Shown in pieces: positions 1 through 6,322 of a DNA stretch of 8,149 nucleotides (positions within the stretch are counted from its first letter, which is position 1; every line of letters begins with the position of its first letter). Location of the stretch: contig JAAZFZ010000026.1 of the NCBI GenBank assembly GCA_012511485.1, forward strand, positions 1-8,149. The letters are read 5' to 3'. The DNA is from Clostridiales bacterium. Lineage in GTDB: Bacteria > Bacillota > Clostridia > Oscillospirales > Acutalibacteraceae. The notes under the pieces were generated by a model. It searched no databases, had not been told where the DNA came from, and saw nothing but the letters and a program-made list of their open reading frames with translations. Made by a program: the position numbers and the translations under genes.

Positions 1-2
1 AT

Positions 3-725
3 ATGAAAATTTCAGTTGCTTTGGCTGCTTATAAAGGCGAAAAATATCTTGGCGAGCAGATTGAGTCCATTCTCCCGCAGTTGGGGCAGATGGATGAAAT
101 TGTTGTGTCCGATGACCTGCCGGGCGGCGAAACGCAGAAGATAGTTGAATTTTATCATGAGTATGACAGCAGGGTCAGATATATTATTGGACCGGGCAGG
201 GGCGTGTGCAGAAATTTTGAATACGCCATTTCAAACTGTGGCGGCGATGTAATATTTCTCTGCGACCAGGACGATGTCTGGCTGCCGAATAAGGTCGGCA
301 GGGTTATGAAAGTAATAGAAAACGGAGCCGACCTTGTCATGCACGATGCCCGGGTGACGGATGCTTACCTAAATACTAAGCACGATTCCTTTTTCACCGT
401 CCACAATACCCGCCCCGGCTTTGCCGCAAACTTTATCAGGAACAGCTTTGTTGGCTGCTGCATAGCGTTTAGGGCAGAAATAAAAAGGATAGTGTTACCC
501 TTCCCGCAGAACCTGCCAATGCACGACCAGTGGATAGGTCTTTTGACTGAGCTTTACGGCAGGGTGGAGCTCATTAACGAGCCGCTCATTTTGTACAGGC
601 GCCACGGGGATAATGTCACCGGAGGCAGGGCATCACTTGCCCGTAAGCTAAAATGGCGGTATGACCTTGCAAGGGAGATTGCAAGGCGTACATCAAAGTT
701 GAACAAGAGCAGAGGTGTGAAATGA
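3..725 (+). CDS. Family 2 glycosyltransferase (rhamnosyltransferase-like), 240 aa
   Basis: A cytoplasmic, inverting GT-A glycosyltransferase that should move a sugar from a nucleotide-sugar donor to a lipid-linked glycan. The N-terminus MKISVALAAYKGEKYL is the typical first strand and P-loop-like turn of GT2 enzymes. The metal-binding DxD region is CDQDDVW (residues 87-93). Other hallmarks of the rhamnosyltransferase-like GT2 group are FVGCC (149-153), the acceptor-side MHDQW (173-177) and LYRRHGDNVTGG (197-208). The length suits this single-domain group. One oddity is that the usual DDxSxDxT nucleotide-binding turn reads SDDLPGGET (37-44). The ATG lies two bases from the window edge, so its ribosome binding site is not visible, but the start matches family N-termini. 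The stop overlaps the next start as ATGA. The sugar specificity is inferred only from general resemblance and is uncertain. Confidence 0.9.
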   Translation: MKISVALAAYKGEKYLGEQIESILPQLGQMDEIVVSDDLPGGETQKIVEFYHEYDSRVRYIIGPGRGVCRNFEYAISNCGGDVIFLCDQDDVWLPNKVGRVMKVIENGADLVMHDARVTDAYLNTKHDSFFTVHNTRPGFAANFIRNSFVGCCIAFRAEIKRIVLPFPQNLPMHDQWIGLLTELYGRVELINEPLILYRRHGDNVTGGRASLARKLKWRYDLAREIARRTSKLNKSRGVK

Positions 726-1492
726 AGCAGTATTCGGTTTCGGGCTGTATCGTTACCCACAATAACATCAGAACCATAAAGGAAACCATAGACTCGCTTT
801 TATGCATGACGCAGGGAGTAAGCTTTAAGCTGTTTGTTGTAGATAATCTTTCGACGGACGGAACAGTTGAAGAAATCAGAAAAAACTTCAGTGAAAGAAA
901 TATTGAAATAATTGAAACAGGCACAAACAACGGCTTTGGCTCAGGCCACAACATAATTCTTGATATGCTTGACTCAAAATACCATGTCATTATTAATCCG
1001 GACATCCTTCTCAGGCAGGATGCGATTACAGCAATGGCTGACTATATGGACAAGCATGATGATATTGGGCTTTTGTCCCCGAGAATCTGCTTCCCTGACG
1101 GGAGAGACCAGATTTTAGGCAAGAGAGACCCCAAGCTAAAATATCTTGCGGCAAGCAGAATTAGGAATGAAAAGACACCGAGCGCTCTGCTGCGGGAATA
1201 TGCGATGCTTGACGCCGATTTGTCAATGCCGCTTGATATAGAAAATGCAACAGGCTGCTTTATGATGATAAGAACCGAGCTTTTTAAAAGAATCGGCGGT
1301 TTTGATAAAAAGTATTTTATGTATTTTGAGGACTGTGACTTGACAAGAACAGTCAGAAAAACTGCGAGAACCGTTTACTTCCCGCAAGCGGTTGTTTACC
1401 ATGTCTGGGGCAGGGAGAGTAAGAAGGATTTTAAGCTCATGCTTATTCAGATAAAATCAATGCTTTATTATTTTTGGAAGTGGAAGCCATGA
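722..1492 (+). CDS. Family 2 glycosyltransferase (WbbL/rhamnosyltransferase-like), 256 aa
   Basis: A second GT2 enzyme, resembling the WbbL-like subgroup that often adds rhamnose or GlcNAc-type residues to an undecaprenyl-diphosphate-linked glycan. Visible motifs in order are GCIVTHNN (8-15), VVDNLSTDGT (39-48, the nucleotide-binding turn), NNGFGSGHN (69-77), INPDI (91-95, the DxD-equivalent NPD typical of this subgroup), ATGCFMMIR (176-184), and GGFDKKYFMYFEDCDLTRT (192-210), which holds the EDCD general-base region. A late HVWGRES (227-233) is also characteristic. The C-terminus is short and basic-aromatic. The ATG at 722 overlaps the previous stop by 4 bases and is preceded by AGAGGTG at 711-717, so translation is probably coupled. 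Its own stop overlaps the permease start the same way. Family assignment is firm; donor and acceptor are not determined. Confidence 0.92.
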   Translation: MKQYSVSGCIVTHNNIRTIKETIDSLLCMTQGVSFKLFVVDNLSTDGTVEEIRKNFSERNIEIIETGTNNGFGSGHNIILDMLDSKYHVIINPDILLRQDAITAMADYMDKHDDIGLLSPRICFPDGRDQILGKRDPKLKYLAASRIRNEKTPSALLREYAMLDADLSMPLDIENATGCFMMIRTELFKRIGGFDKKYFMYFEDCDLTRTVRKTARTVYFPQAVVYHVWGRESKKDFKLMLIQIKSMLYYFWKWKP

Positions 1493-2298
1493 AAGGTATG
1501 TTAAAAAATCTCTATAAATATAGGTTTTTGCTGCAGGAGATTGTGCGCAAGAATGTCAAGCTTCAATATCGCAACTCGGTATTGGGAATTTTCTGGACAT
1601 TTCTGCAGCCTCTTATGACAACGATAGTCCTTGTCCTAGTTTTCGGCAATATTTTCGGCAGAAACCTTGGCGCACTTGTCAATTACCCCATTTACCTGCT
1701 TTGCGGCAGGCTGCTTTATGAGTTTTTCACTCAGTCAACAAAACGTGCAATGCGCTCAATAACACTGAGCGCCTCCGTTATTAAAAAGGTTTATGTGCCA
1801 AAATATATTTATCCTCTCTCAAATGTAATGTCGTCATTTGTCACATTTGCGATTTCCTTACTAGTGCTGGTTGCGTTTCTGGCGTATTATCTTATCTTTA
1901 CGGATACCCTGCTCAGGCTCACTCCTTATATTCTTCTTGTATTCGTGCCGCTGATAATTCTGCTGATTCTGTGTATCGGCATTGGGCTCATACTTTCGAC
2001 GCTTGAGGTTTTTTTCAGGGATATTGAGTATTTGTATGATGTTTTCTGTATGCTTTTATTCTACCTGACACCTATTTTCTACAGTGTCGAAACTCTCAAG
2101 CTTTCAAAGCCGATAGCGATGGCTCTAATGGCAAATCCACTCTATTCCATTGTGTCGATGTTCAGGAGCTGCGTTCTCTACGGTGAGATGTGGAATTGGA
2201 ACTGGTTCTATTATTCTCTCGGATTTGCAGTTTTATCTGTGGTTGTCGGCTCACTGCTTTTCTGGAGGAAGCAGGACAAATTCATTCTACACATATAA
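1489..2298 (+). CDS. ABC-2 type polysaccharide/teichoic acid export permease (TagG/Wzm-like), 269 aa
   Basis: The membrane subunit of an ABC exporter that moves an undecaprenyl-linked polymer from the inner to the outer leaflet. The N-terminus has the amphipathic LLQEIVRKNVKLQYRNSVLG segment, followed by the hallmark FWTFLQPL (35-42). I see about six hydrophobic segments, near residues 35-56, 63-81, 107-136, 147-172, 183-200 and 240-258. The FFRDIEYLYDV...LFYLTPIFYS block (175-199) and the NPLYSIVSMFR motif (216-226) are typical of Wzm/TagG permeases. I chose ATG 1489 because it overlaps the upstream TGA as ATGA and has GGAAG at 1476-1480. An in-frame TTG at 1474 is less likely, and an ATG at 1498 is possible. 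The ATPase gene follows after 20 bases. TagG and Wzm cannot be separated by eye, so no gene symbol is given. Confidence 0.92.
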   Translation: MKGMLKNLYKYRFLLQEIVRKNVKLQYRNSVLGIFWTFLQPLMTTIVLVLVFGNIFGRNLGALVNYPIYLLCGRLLYEFFTQSTKRAMRSITLSASVIKKVYVPKYIYPLSNVMSSFVTFAISLLVLVAFLAYYLIFTDTLLRLTPYILLVFVPLIILLILCIGIGLILSTLEVFFRDIEYLYDVFCMLLFYLTPIFYSVETLKLSKPIAMALMANPLYSIVSMFRSCVLYGEMWNWNWFYYSLGFAVLSVVVGSLLFWRKQDKFILHI

Positions 2299-2318
2299 CA
2301 GCGAAAGGATTTCAGGCT

Positions 2319-3074
2319 ATGGAAAAACCCGCAGTAAAGGTTGATAATGTCAGCGTTATGTTCAACCTTAACAAGGAGCAGATTGATAATATAAAGGAGT
2401 ATTTTATTAAGCTTTTGAAGCGTCAGCTCCATTTCAATGAATTTTGGGCACTGCAGGAGGTTTCGTTCACTATTGAAAAGGGTGAAAGGCTCGGCGTGCT
2501 CGGCCTTAACGGTGCGGGCAAAAGTACACTGCTCAAGGTTGTTGCCGGCGTTCTCAAGCCATCAATGGGTACAGTTATGGTTGACGGAGTAATTGCTCCT
2601 CTCCTCGAGCTTGGAGCGGGTTTCGACCAGAACTATTCGGGCAAGGAGAATATATTTCTTTACGGAGCCACAATGGGCTATTCAAGAAAATATATCCAGG
2701 AAAAGTATGACGAAATATTAGATTTCAGTGAGCTTCACGATTTTATTGATGTTCCTGTTAAAAACTATTCGTCGGGCATGAGGGCTCGTCTGGGCTTTTC
2801 GATTGCCACGGCAGTCAACCCTGAGGTGCTGATTGTCGATGAGGTTCTTTCCGTCGGTGACGCAAAGTTCAGGAAAAAAAGTGAGGCTAAAATAGTATCT
2901 ATGTTTGAAAAAGGTATCACAGTGCTCTTTGTTTCACATAATACAGACCAGGTGCGCCGCCTTTGCAACAAGGCTATTTTGCTTGACAAGGGCAAAGTAA
3001 TTGCAAGCGGCACAGCTAACGAGGTTTGTGACATATATGACGAAAAGGTCAATGGCAGGAATAAAAGCAATTAA
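2319..3074 (+). CDS. ABC transporter ATPase for polysaccharide/teichoic acid export (TagH/Wzt-like), 251 aa
   Basis: The nucleotide-binding partner of the preceding permease. Walker A is GLNGAGKST (62-70), the signature is YSSGMRARLGF (150-160), Walker B is VLIVDE (170-175) followed by VLSVGD, and the switch histidine is in FVSHNTD (204-210, H207). The VPVKNYSSGM run and the APLLELGAGFDQNYSGKENI segment (93-112) are characteristic of the Wzt/TagH subgroup, as is the stretch before the WALQEVSF strand. The protein ends soon after the ATPase core. It therefore lacks the C-terminal glycan-binding domain of long Wzt proteins and the extracytoplasmic extension of Bacillus TagH, and is closer to short TarH-type ATPases. 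The reading frame opens at 2190 inside the permease gene. ATG 2319 is preferred because AAAGGA at 2304-2309 precedes it and the N-terminus then fits the family. The tarI start lies 12 bases downstream. Confidence 0.93.
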   Translation: MEKPAVKVDNVSVMFNLNKEQIDNIKEYFIKLLKRQLHFNEFWALQEVSFTIEKGERLGVLGLNGAGKSTLLKVVAGVLKPSMGTVMVDGVIAPLLELGAGFDQNYSGKENIFLYGATMGYSRKYIQEKYDEILDFSELHDFIDVPVKNYSSGMRARLGFSIATAVNPEVLIVDEVLSVGDAKFRKKSEAKIVSMFEKGITVLFVSHNTDQVRRLCNKAILLDKGKVIASGTANEVCDIYDEKVNGRNKSN

Positions 3075-3078
3075 GGAG
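3073..3078 (+). promoter_or_regulatory. Ribosome binding site AAGGAG that fixes the tarI start
   Basis: AAGGAG overlaps the ATPase TAA stop (3072-3074) and sits 8 bases before ATG 3087. The in-frame GTG at 3078 overlaps this site, so it cannot use it and is rejected as the start. Confidence 0.75.
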
Positions 3079-3086
3079 TGTTTCCA

Positions 3087-3803
3087 ATGGTAGTCGGTGC
3101 AATATTTGCAGGTGGCATAGGTGCCAGAATGGGCAATTTTGATACTCCCAAGCAGTATCTAAAACTCGGCACCAAGCCGATAATCATACACACAATCGAG
3201 AAGTTTTTCATTAACCCGGATATTGATGAAATCATTGTCCTGTGCCCGAAAAGCTGGATAGGTCACACCTGTAACCTTATCGAAAAGAGTCTGGGCAAAA
3301 CGGGCAGGGTATCTGTAATCGAGGGCGGAGCAACAAGAAACGATACCCTTAACAATGCACTTGATTATATAGACAAAACCTTCGGCATGGACGAGGATAC
3401 CATAATTGTAACGCACGACGCGGTGCGTCCGTTTGTAACGCACAGAATAATAAGCGACAATATCAAGGCAGCCCGGGAATACGGCGCGTGCGACACTGTT
3501 GTGCCGGCAACGGACACTATTGTGGAAAGCCTTGACAGCAAGCAGATAAGCTCGATACCGGAAAGAAAAACGCTCTATCAGGGTCAGACTCCCCAGTCAT
3601 TCAAGGCAAAGCTGCTCAAGGAGGTTTGCGAAAGCCTTAATGAGGATGAAAAAAAGGTTCTCACTGATGCCTGTAAAATATTTACAATTAAAAATCTGCC
3701 CGTAAAGCTCGTTGACGGTGAGGTGTTCAATATTAAAATCACCTATCCGTATGACCTTAAAGTAGCTCAGGTCATGCTTGAAGGAGCTGATATTAATGAT
3801 TAA
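3087..3803 (+). CDS. tarI: D-ribitol-5-phosphate cytidylyltransferase (TarI; IspD/TarI family), 238 aa
   Basis: A cytosolic enzyme that condenses CTP with D-ribitol 5-phosphate to give CDP-ribitol and pyrophosphate, the activated precursor for ribitol-phosphate polymers. The CTP-binding loop is AGGIGARMG (8-16), followed by PKQYL (21-25). GGATRNDTL (80-88) supplies the base-contacting arginine, HDAVRPF (110-116) is the metal/substrate motif, and QTPQSF (167-172) and NIKITYPYDL (215-224) close the fold. The MGNFDTPKQYL spacing and the PIIIHTIEKF run resemble TarI more than the isoprenoid enzyme IspD, and tarJ follows directly, overlapping by 8 bases. That adjacency is the main reason for choosing TarI over IspD, since the two share their catalytic motifs. 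Length matches the family (about 235-240 aa). It probably works with TarJ, which supplies its substrate. Confidence 0.9.
   Translation: MVVGAIFAGGIGARMGNFDTPKQYLKLGTKPIIIHTIEKFFINPDIDEIIVLCPKSWIGHTCNLIEKSLGKTGRVSVIEGGATRNDTLNNALDYIDKTFGMDEDTIIVTHDAVRPFVTHRIISDNIKAAREYGACDTVVPATDTIVESLDSKQISSIPERKTLYQGQTPQSFKAKLLKEVCESLNEDEKKVLTDACKIFTIKNLPVKLVDGEVFNIKITYPYDLKVAQVMLEGADIND
3781..3786 (+). promoter_or_regulatory. Ribosome binding site AAGGAG for tarJ, inside tarI
   Basis: AAGGAG lies 9 bases before ATG 3796, within the last codons of tarI. It selects ATG 3796 over the in-frame TTG at 3778, which lies upstream of the site. The 8-base overlap suggests translational coupling of tarI and tarJ. Confidence 0.7.
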
Positions 3804-4821
3804 TGTCCTGTACAGGCTTGTAGCGCCGAGAATGATAGAGGTTGCTTATTCCGAAATCAACCTGAATAAGCCGACACTTGTTGTTCGCCCGCTTTATCTT
3901 GCCATATGCAAGGCGGACCAGCGCTACTATCAGGGCATGCGTTCACAGGCGGCGTTGAAGGCAAAGCTCCCTATGGCACTAATCCATGAATGTGTGGCTC
4001 AGGTGGTTTATGATTCCGGTGGTACCTTTAAGCCCGGTGATAAGGTCATTCCCGTTCCCAATACACCGACACAGACGGACGATGTGATATCCGAAAACTA
4101 TCTTCGCACCAGCTACTTCCGTTCGAGCAGGTATGCCGGATTTCTGCAGGACTATATTGAAACCTCGGCACAAAGAGTTGTAAAGCTCTCGGAGGGGTTT
4201 AACCTTGAAGTAGCATCGTTCACCGAGCTCATAAGCGTGAGTGTTCATGCCATTACACGGTTTGACAGATTTTCGCACTCCCGCCGTGATACCATAGGCG
4301 TGTGGGGTGACGGAAACCTCGGCTTTATAACCGCTCTGCTTCTTCACTATATGTATCCCGACTCAAAGCTTTATGTCTTTGGCACCGTTGAAGAAAAGCT
4401 CTCATATTTTTCATTTGCAGATGAAACCTTTCATGTCGATAATACTGGCAGCTCGGTTTGCGTTGACCACGCTTTTGAGTGCGTAGGGGGAGCAGGCTCT
4501 CAGAGTGCCATATATCAAATAATCGACCATATCGAGCCTGAAGGCACGGTATCTTTAATGGGGGTCAGCGAGAATTTTGTCGATATCAACACAAGGATGA
4601 TTCTTGAAAAAGGGCTCAGGCTCTATGGCTCATCGAGGAGCGGAGTCGAAGATTTCCACCGCACGGTTGATATCATGCACAAGCATCCGGAAATTCCTCA
4701 TTATTTTGAAAATCTCGTCGGTGAGGTTGTTTCGGCAAGGAGCATAAAGGATATTCACCTTGCCTTTGAGCATGACTTCAACCGCAATTACGGCAAAACC
4801 GTCATTAAGTGGGAAAAATAA
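3796..4821 (+). CDS. tarJ: Ribulose-5-phosphate reductase (TarJ; zinc alcohol dehydrogenase family), 341 aa
   Basis: A cytosolic NADPH-dependent oxidoreductase that reduces D-ribulose 5-phosphate to D-ribitol 5-phosphate, the substrate of TarI. The TarJ N-terminus is distinctive: VLYRLVAPRMIEVAY (4-18), VVRPLYLAICKADQRYY (29-45) and LIHECVAQV (62-70). C38, H64 and E65, with E144 in ASFTELISV, are the likely catalytic zinc ligands or neighbours by family analogy. The Rossmann dinucleotide loop is GVWGDGNLG (168-176). Later, AFECVGGAGSQSAI and GTVSLMGVSE are normal for medium-chain dehydrogenases. The structural four-cysteine zinc site of classical alcohol dehydrogenases is absent, as expected for TarJ. 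Length is typical of the family (about 341 aa). The gene lies inside the polymer operon directly after tarI, an arrangement conserved in teichoic acid clusters, so the assignment is secure. Confidence 0.93.
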   Translation: MINVLYRLVAPRMIEVAYSEINLNKPTLVVRPLYLAICKADQRYYQGMRSQAALKAKLPMALIHECVAQVVYDSGGTFKPGDKVIPVPNTPTQTDDVISENYLRTSYFRSSRYAGFLQDYIETSAQRVVKLSEGFNLEVASFTELISVSVHAITRFDRFSHSRRDTIGVWGDGNLGFITALLLHYMYPDSKLYVFGTVEEKLSYFSFADETFHVDNTGSSVCVDHAFECVGGAGSQSAIYQIIDHIEPEGTVSLMGVSENFVDINTRMILEKGLRLYGSSRSGVEDFHRTVDIMHKHPEIPHYFENLVGEVVSARSIKDIHLAFEHDFNRNYGKTVIKWEK

Positions 4822-4843
4822 TGCTGGAGAGGTTTGGTTTTTT

Positions 4844-4850
4844 GGAGGAG
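4844..4850 (+). promoter_or_regulatory. Strong ribosome binding site GGAGGAG ahead of the third glycosyltransferase
   Basis: GGAGGAG precedes ATG 4855 by 4-6 bases and excludes the in-frame TTG at 4834. The 33-base gap after tarJ otherwise shows no hairpin or promoter, so this gene probably continues the same transcript. Confidence 0.7.
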
Positions 4851-4854
4851 TATA

Positions 4855-6183
4855 ATGCCTAAGGTTTCTGTTATTGTTCCCGCTTATAATACTGAGAAGT
4901 ACATTTCTCAGACGTTTGATTCTATTTTGAATCAGACTCTGCAGGATACTGAAATTATTGTTGTTAACGACGGCTCGACTGACGGCACTCAGGCAATAAT
5001 AGACGATTATTGCAGCCGCCACGAAAAAATCAAAAAGATTTATCAGGAGAATTCCGGTGTTTCAGCCGCCAGAAATGTTGGCCTTTCAATTGCAAAGGGC
5101 GACTATGTGCTTTTTCTTGACAGTGATGATGTTATTACCGAAATCACTCTTGAAGCCTATTACAATGCTCTGACTAAATATGATGCCGATGTTGCTGTTG
5201 GCAGGGTGATGATGTTCGGTAGTATTACTGAGAGATATAACGAATATGCCGATAAAATAGCTAAAAAGGAAATAATAGAAGTATTCGACAAGGATATGCT
5301 TTGGAGCCTTCTGGTGAGCAACAAGTGCTATAATCGCCAAAGGCTTGTTTCGTCGAGAGTTCTTTTTAAACCCTTGAAATATGCCGAGGATGCCCTTTTT
5401 TTCGTTGAGTATCTCATGGGCTCAAGGCCAAAAATAGTTGGAGTATGGGACGCTTGCCTTTGCTACAGGCGCAGAGAAGCGGAACAATCCGCCACTCAAA
5501 GCATTAGCTTTTCACTTGTCGAGAACTTTATAATGAGCTCGAAATTTGTTTATGACATTATTAAAGAAGCTGTCAAAACAGCATTACCCGAGTCAGAGGC
5601 TGAGGATTACCTTCAAGAGATTATATACAAAACCGATTTTACCCTGATAACACAGTTCTACCGTCTGCTCTGGTCGGCGGATAATGCAACGCTTAGCTAT
5701 CTTGAGCGGGAGCATAACAGGCTTTATGCCATGATGAACGACAAATCAAAGATAAAAATGGACGAGTTCAACTCCGATGTCAAGGTTCCCATTTTTGATA
5801 AGGAGGCCATAGCGGAAAACCCGATGATAAGTGTTGTCATGGGCAGATGCGGCGGTCGAAATCTTGAATCAACGATTAATTCGGTTTTCAAGCAGACAAT
5901 GCCGTCATTTGAATTGATAATACCCGCAAGTGTTATGAAAAAGTTCATGCCGGAACAATGGAGGGGCTGCGAAAATATCCATGTTCTCAACGATAAATAT
6001 TTCAAGCTCAGTGCAAAGCAAGTCATAAAATCATGCAGGCTGATTTATATAAAATGGCCAATGCAGATTGACGACAGGATGTTCAGATTCCTGCTGCGTG
6101 TCGATGTACCGGAATTCTTGAGGAAAAGGTTTTTTAACCTCCTTTTCCATGCGGCTAGAATAGCACTCAAGCTTATTAAGTGA
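4855..6183 (+). CDS. Family 2 glycosyltransferase with a degenerate second GT-A-like domain, 442 aa
   Basis: The N-terminal part is a canonical GT2 domain: KVSVIVPAYNTEKYI (3-17), IIVVNDGSTDGT (34-45), NSGVSAARNVGL (66-77), YVLFLDSDD (84-92, the DxD metal site) and a YAEDALFF block (176-183) holding the probable catalytic acid. YRRREAEQSATQ (204-215) fits the acceptor-side loop common in EpsJ- and CpsJ-like enzymes. A helical middle (about 220-320) leads to a second stretch at 323-410. Its NPMISVVMG...LESTINSVFKQTMPSFELIIP pattern mirrors the start of the first domain, but it lacks both the DGSxD turn and an intact DxD. It looks like a catalytically dead or partial GT-A copy, perhaps for acceptor binding. 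The very C-terminus is basic and hydrophobic (about 420-442) and may touch the membrane. Sugar specificity is unknown. It follows tarJ by 33 bases. Confidence 0.88.
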   Translation: MPKVSVIVPAYNTEKYISQTFDSILNQTLQDTEIIVVNDGSTDGTQAIIDDYCSRHEKIKKIYQENSGVSAARNVGLSIAKGDYVLFLDSDDVITEITLEAYYNALTKYDADVAVGRVMMFGSITERYNEYADKIAKKEIIEVFDKDMLWSLLVSNKCYNRQRLVSSRVLFKPLKYAEDALFFVEYLMGSRPKIVGVWDACLCYRRREAEQSATQSISFSLVENFIMSSKFVYDIIKEAVKTALPESEAEDYLQEIIYKTDFTLITQFYRLLWSADNATLSYLEREHNRLYAMMNDKSKIKMDEFNSDVKVPIFDKEAIAENPMISVVMGRCGGRNLESTINSVFKQTMPSFELIIPASVMKKFMPEQWRGCENIHVLNDKYFKLSAKQVIKSCRLIYIKWPMQIDDRMFRFLLRVDVPEFLRKRFFNLLFHAARIALKLIK

Positions 6184-6322
6184 TGGTTGCCCTTACGAAT
6201 GAGGCAATCCGCAATCTATGGCACAGCGGTCGTTGCCTACATTAGGTTATTCGAAATTTAATTCATAGCAAATCGTTAAATCCGATGTCCTCATCGGGTC
6301 GCAAAAATATGGGGCTGAATGT
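6184..6322 (+). other. 139-base gap with three overlapping hairpins; no convincing gene
   Basis: This is the only sizeable gap on the + strand. Hairpin A pairs 6185-6191 with 6203-6209 (7 bp, one G-U). Hairpin B pairs 6203-6207 with 6233-6237 and 6209-6212 with 6226-6229. Both use 6203-6209, so they exclude each other. Hairpin C pairs 6280-6287 with 6292-6299 around the loop TCCT. None is followed by a T-run, so they are not ordinary Rho-independent terminators. A weak sigma-A-like promoter could be read as TTGCCT (6233-6238), 18 bases, TTTAAT (6257-6262), but the -35 match is poor. The gap may be an attenuator, an mRNA processing/stability site, or just spacer; the sequence alone does not decide. 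Confidence 0.45.
6280..6299 (+). other. Perfect short hairpin (CCGATG/CATCGG) upstream of the phosphotransferase gene
   Basis: Six Watson-Crick pairs, 6282-6287 with 6292-6297, extend to eight with a T-G and an A-T pair, around a four-base loop. It ends 23 bases before the ATG at 6323, close to the weak GGGG ribosome binding site (6311-6314), so it could affect access to the start. No T-tract follows it on the + strand. Confidence 0.45.

Noticed and set aside
616..1005. A 129-codon - strand reading frame opposite the first two glycosyltransferase genes.
   Set aside because: It lies opposite two well-supported genes, has no recognisable domain, and looks like a shadow of the coding strand.
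3087..3803. Reading this gene as ispD (isoprenoid pathway) instead of tarI.
   Set aside because: The catalytic motifs are shared, but the MGN...PKQYL and HTIEKF pattern, the overlap with tarJ and the polymer operon context favour TarI.
6199..6261. A 20-codon + strand reading frame (MRQSAIYGTAV...) in the 139-base gap, in frame with the upstream glycosyltransferase after its TGA stop.
   Set aside because: It has no ribosome binding site, is short enough to arise by chance, and overlaps the hairpins. Readthrough or a leader peptide cannot be supported from sequence alone.
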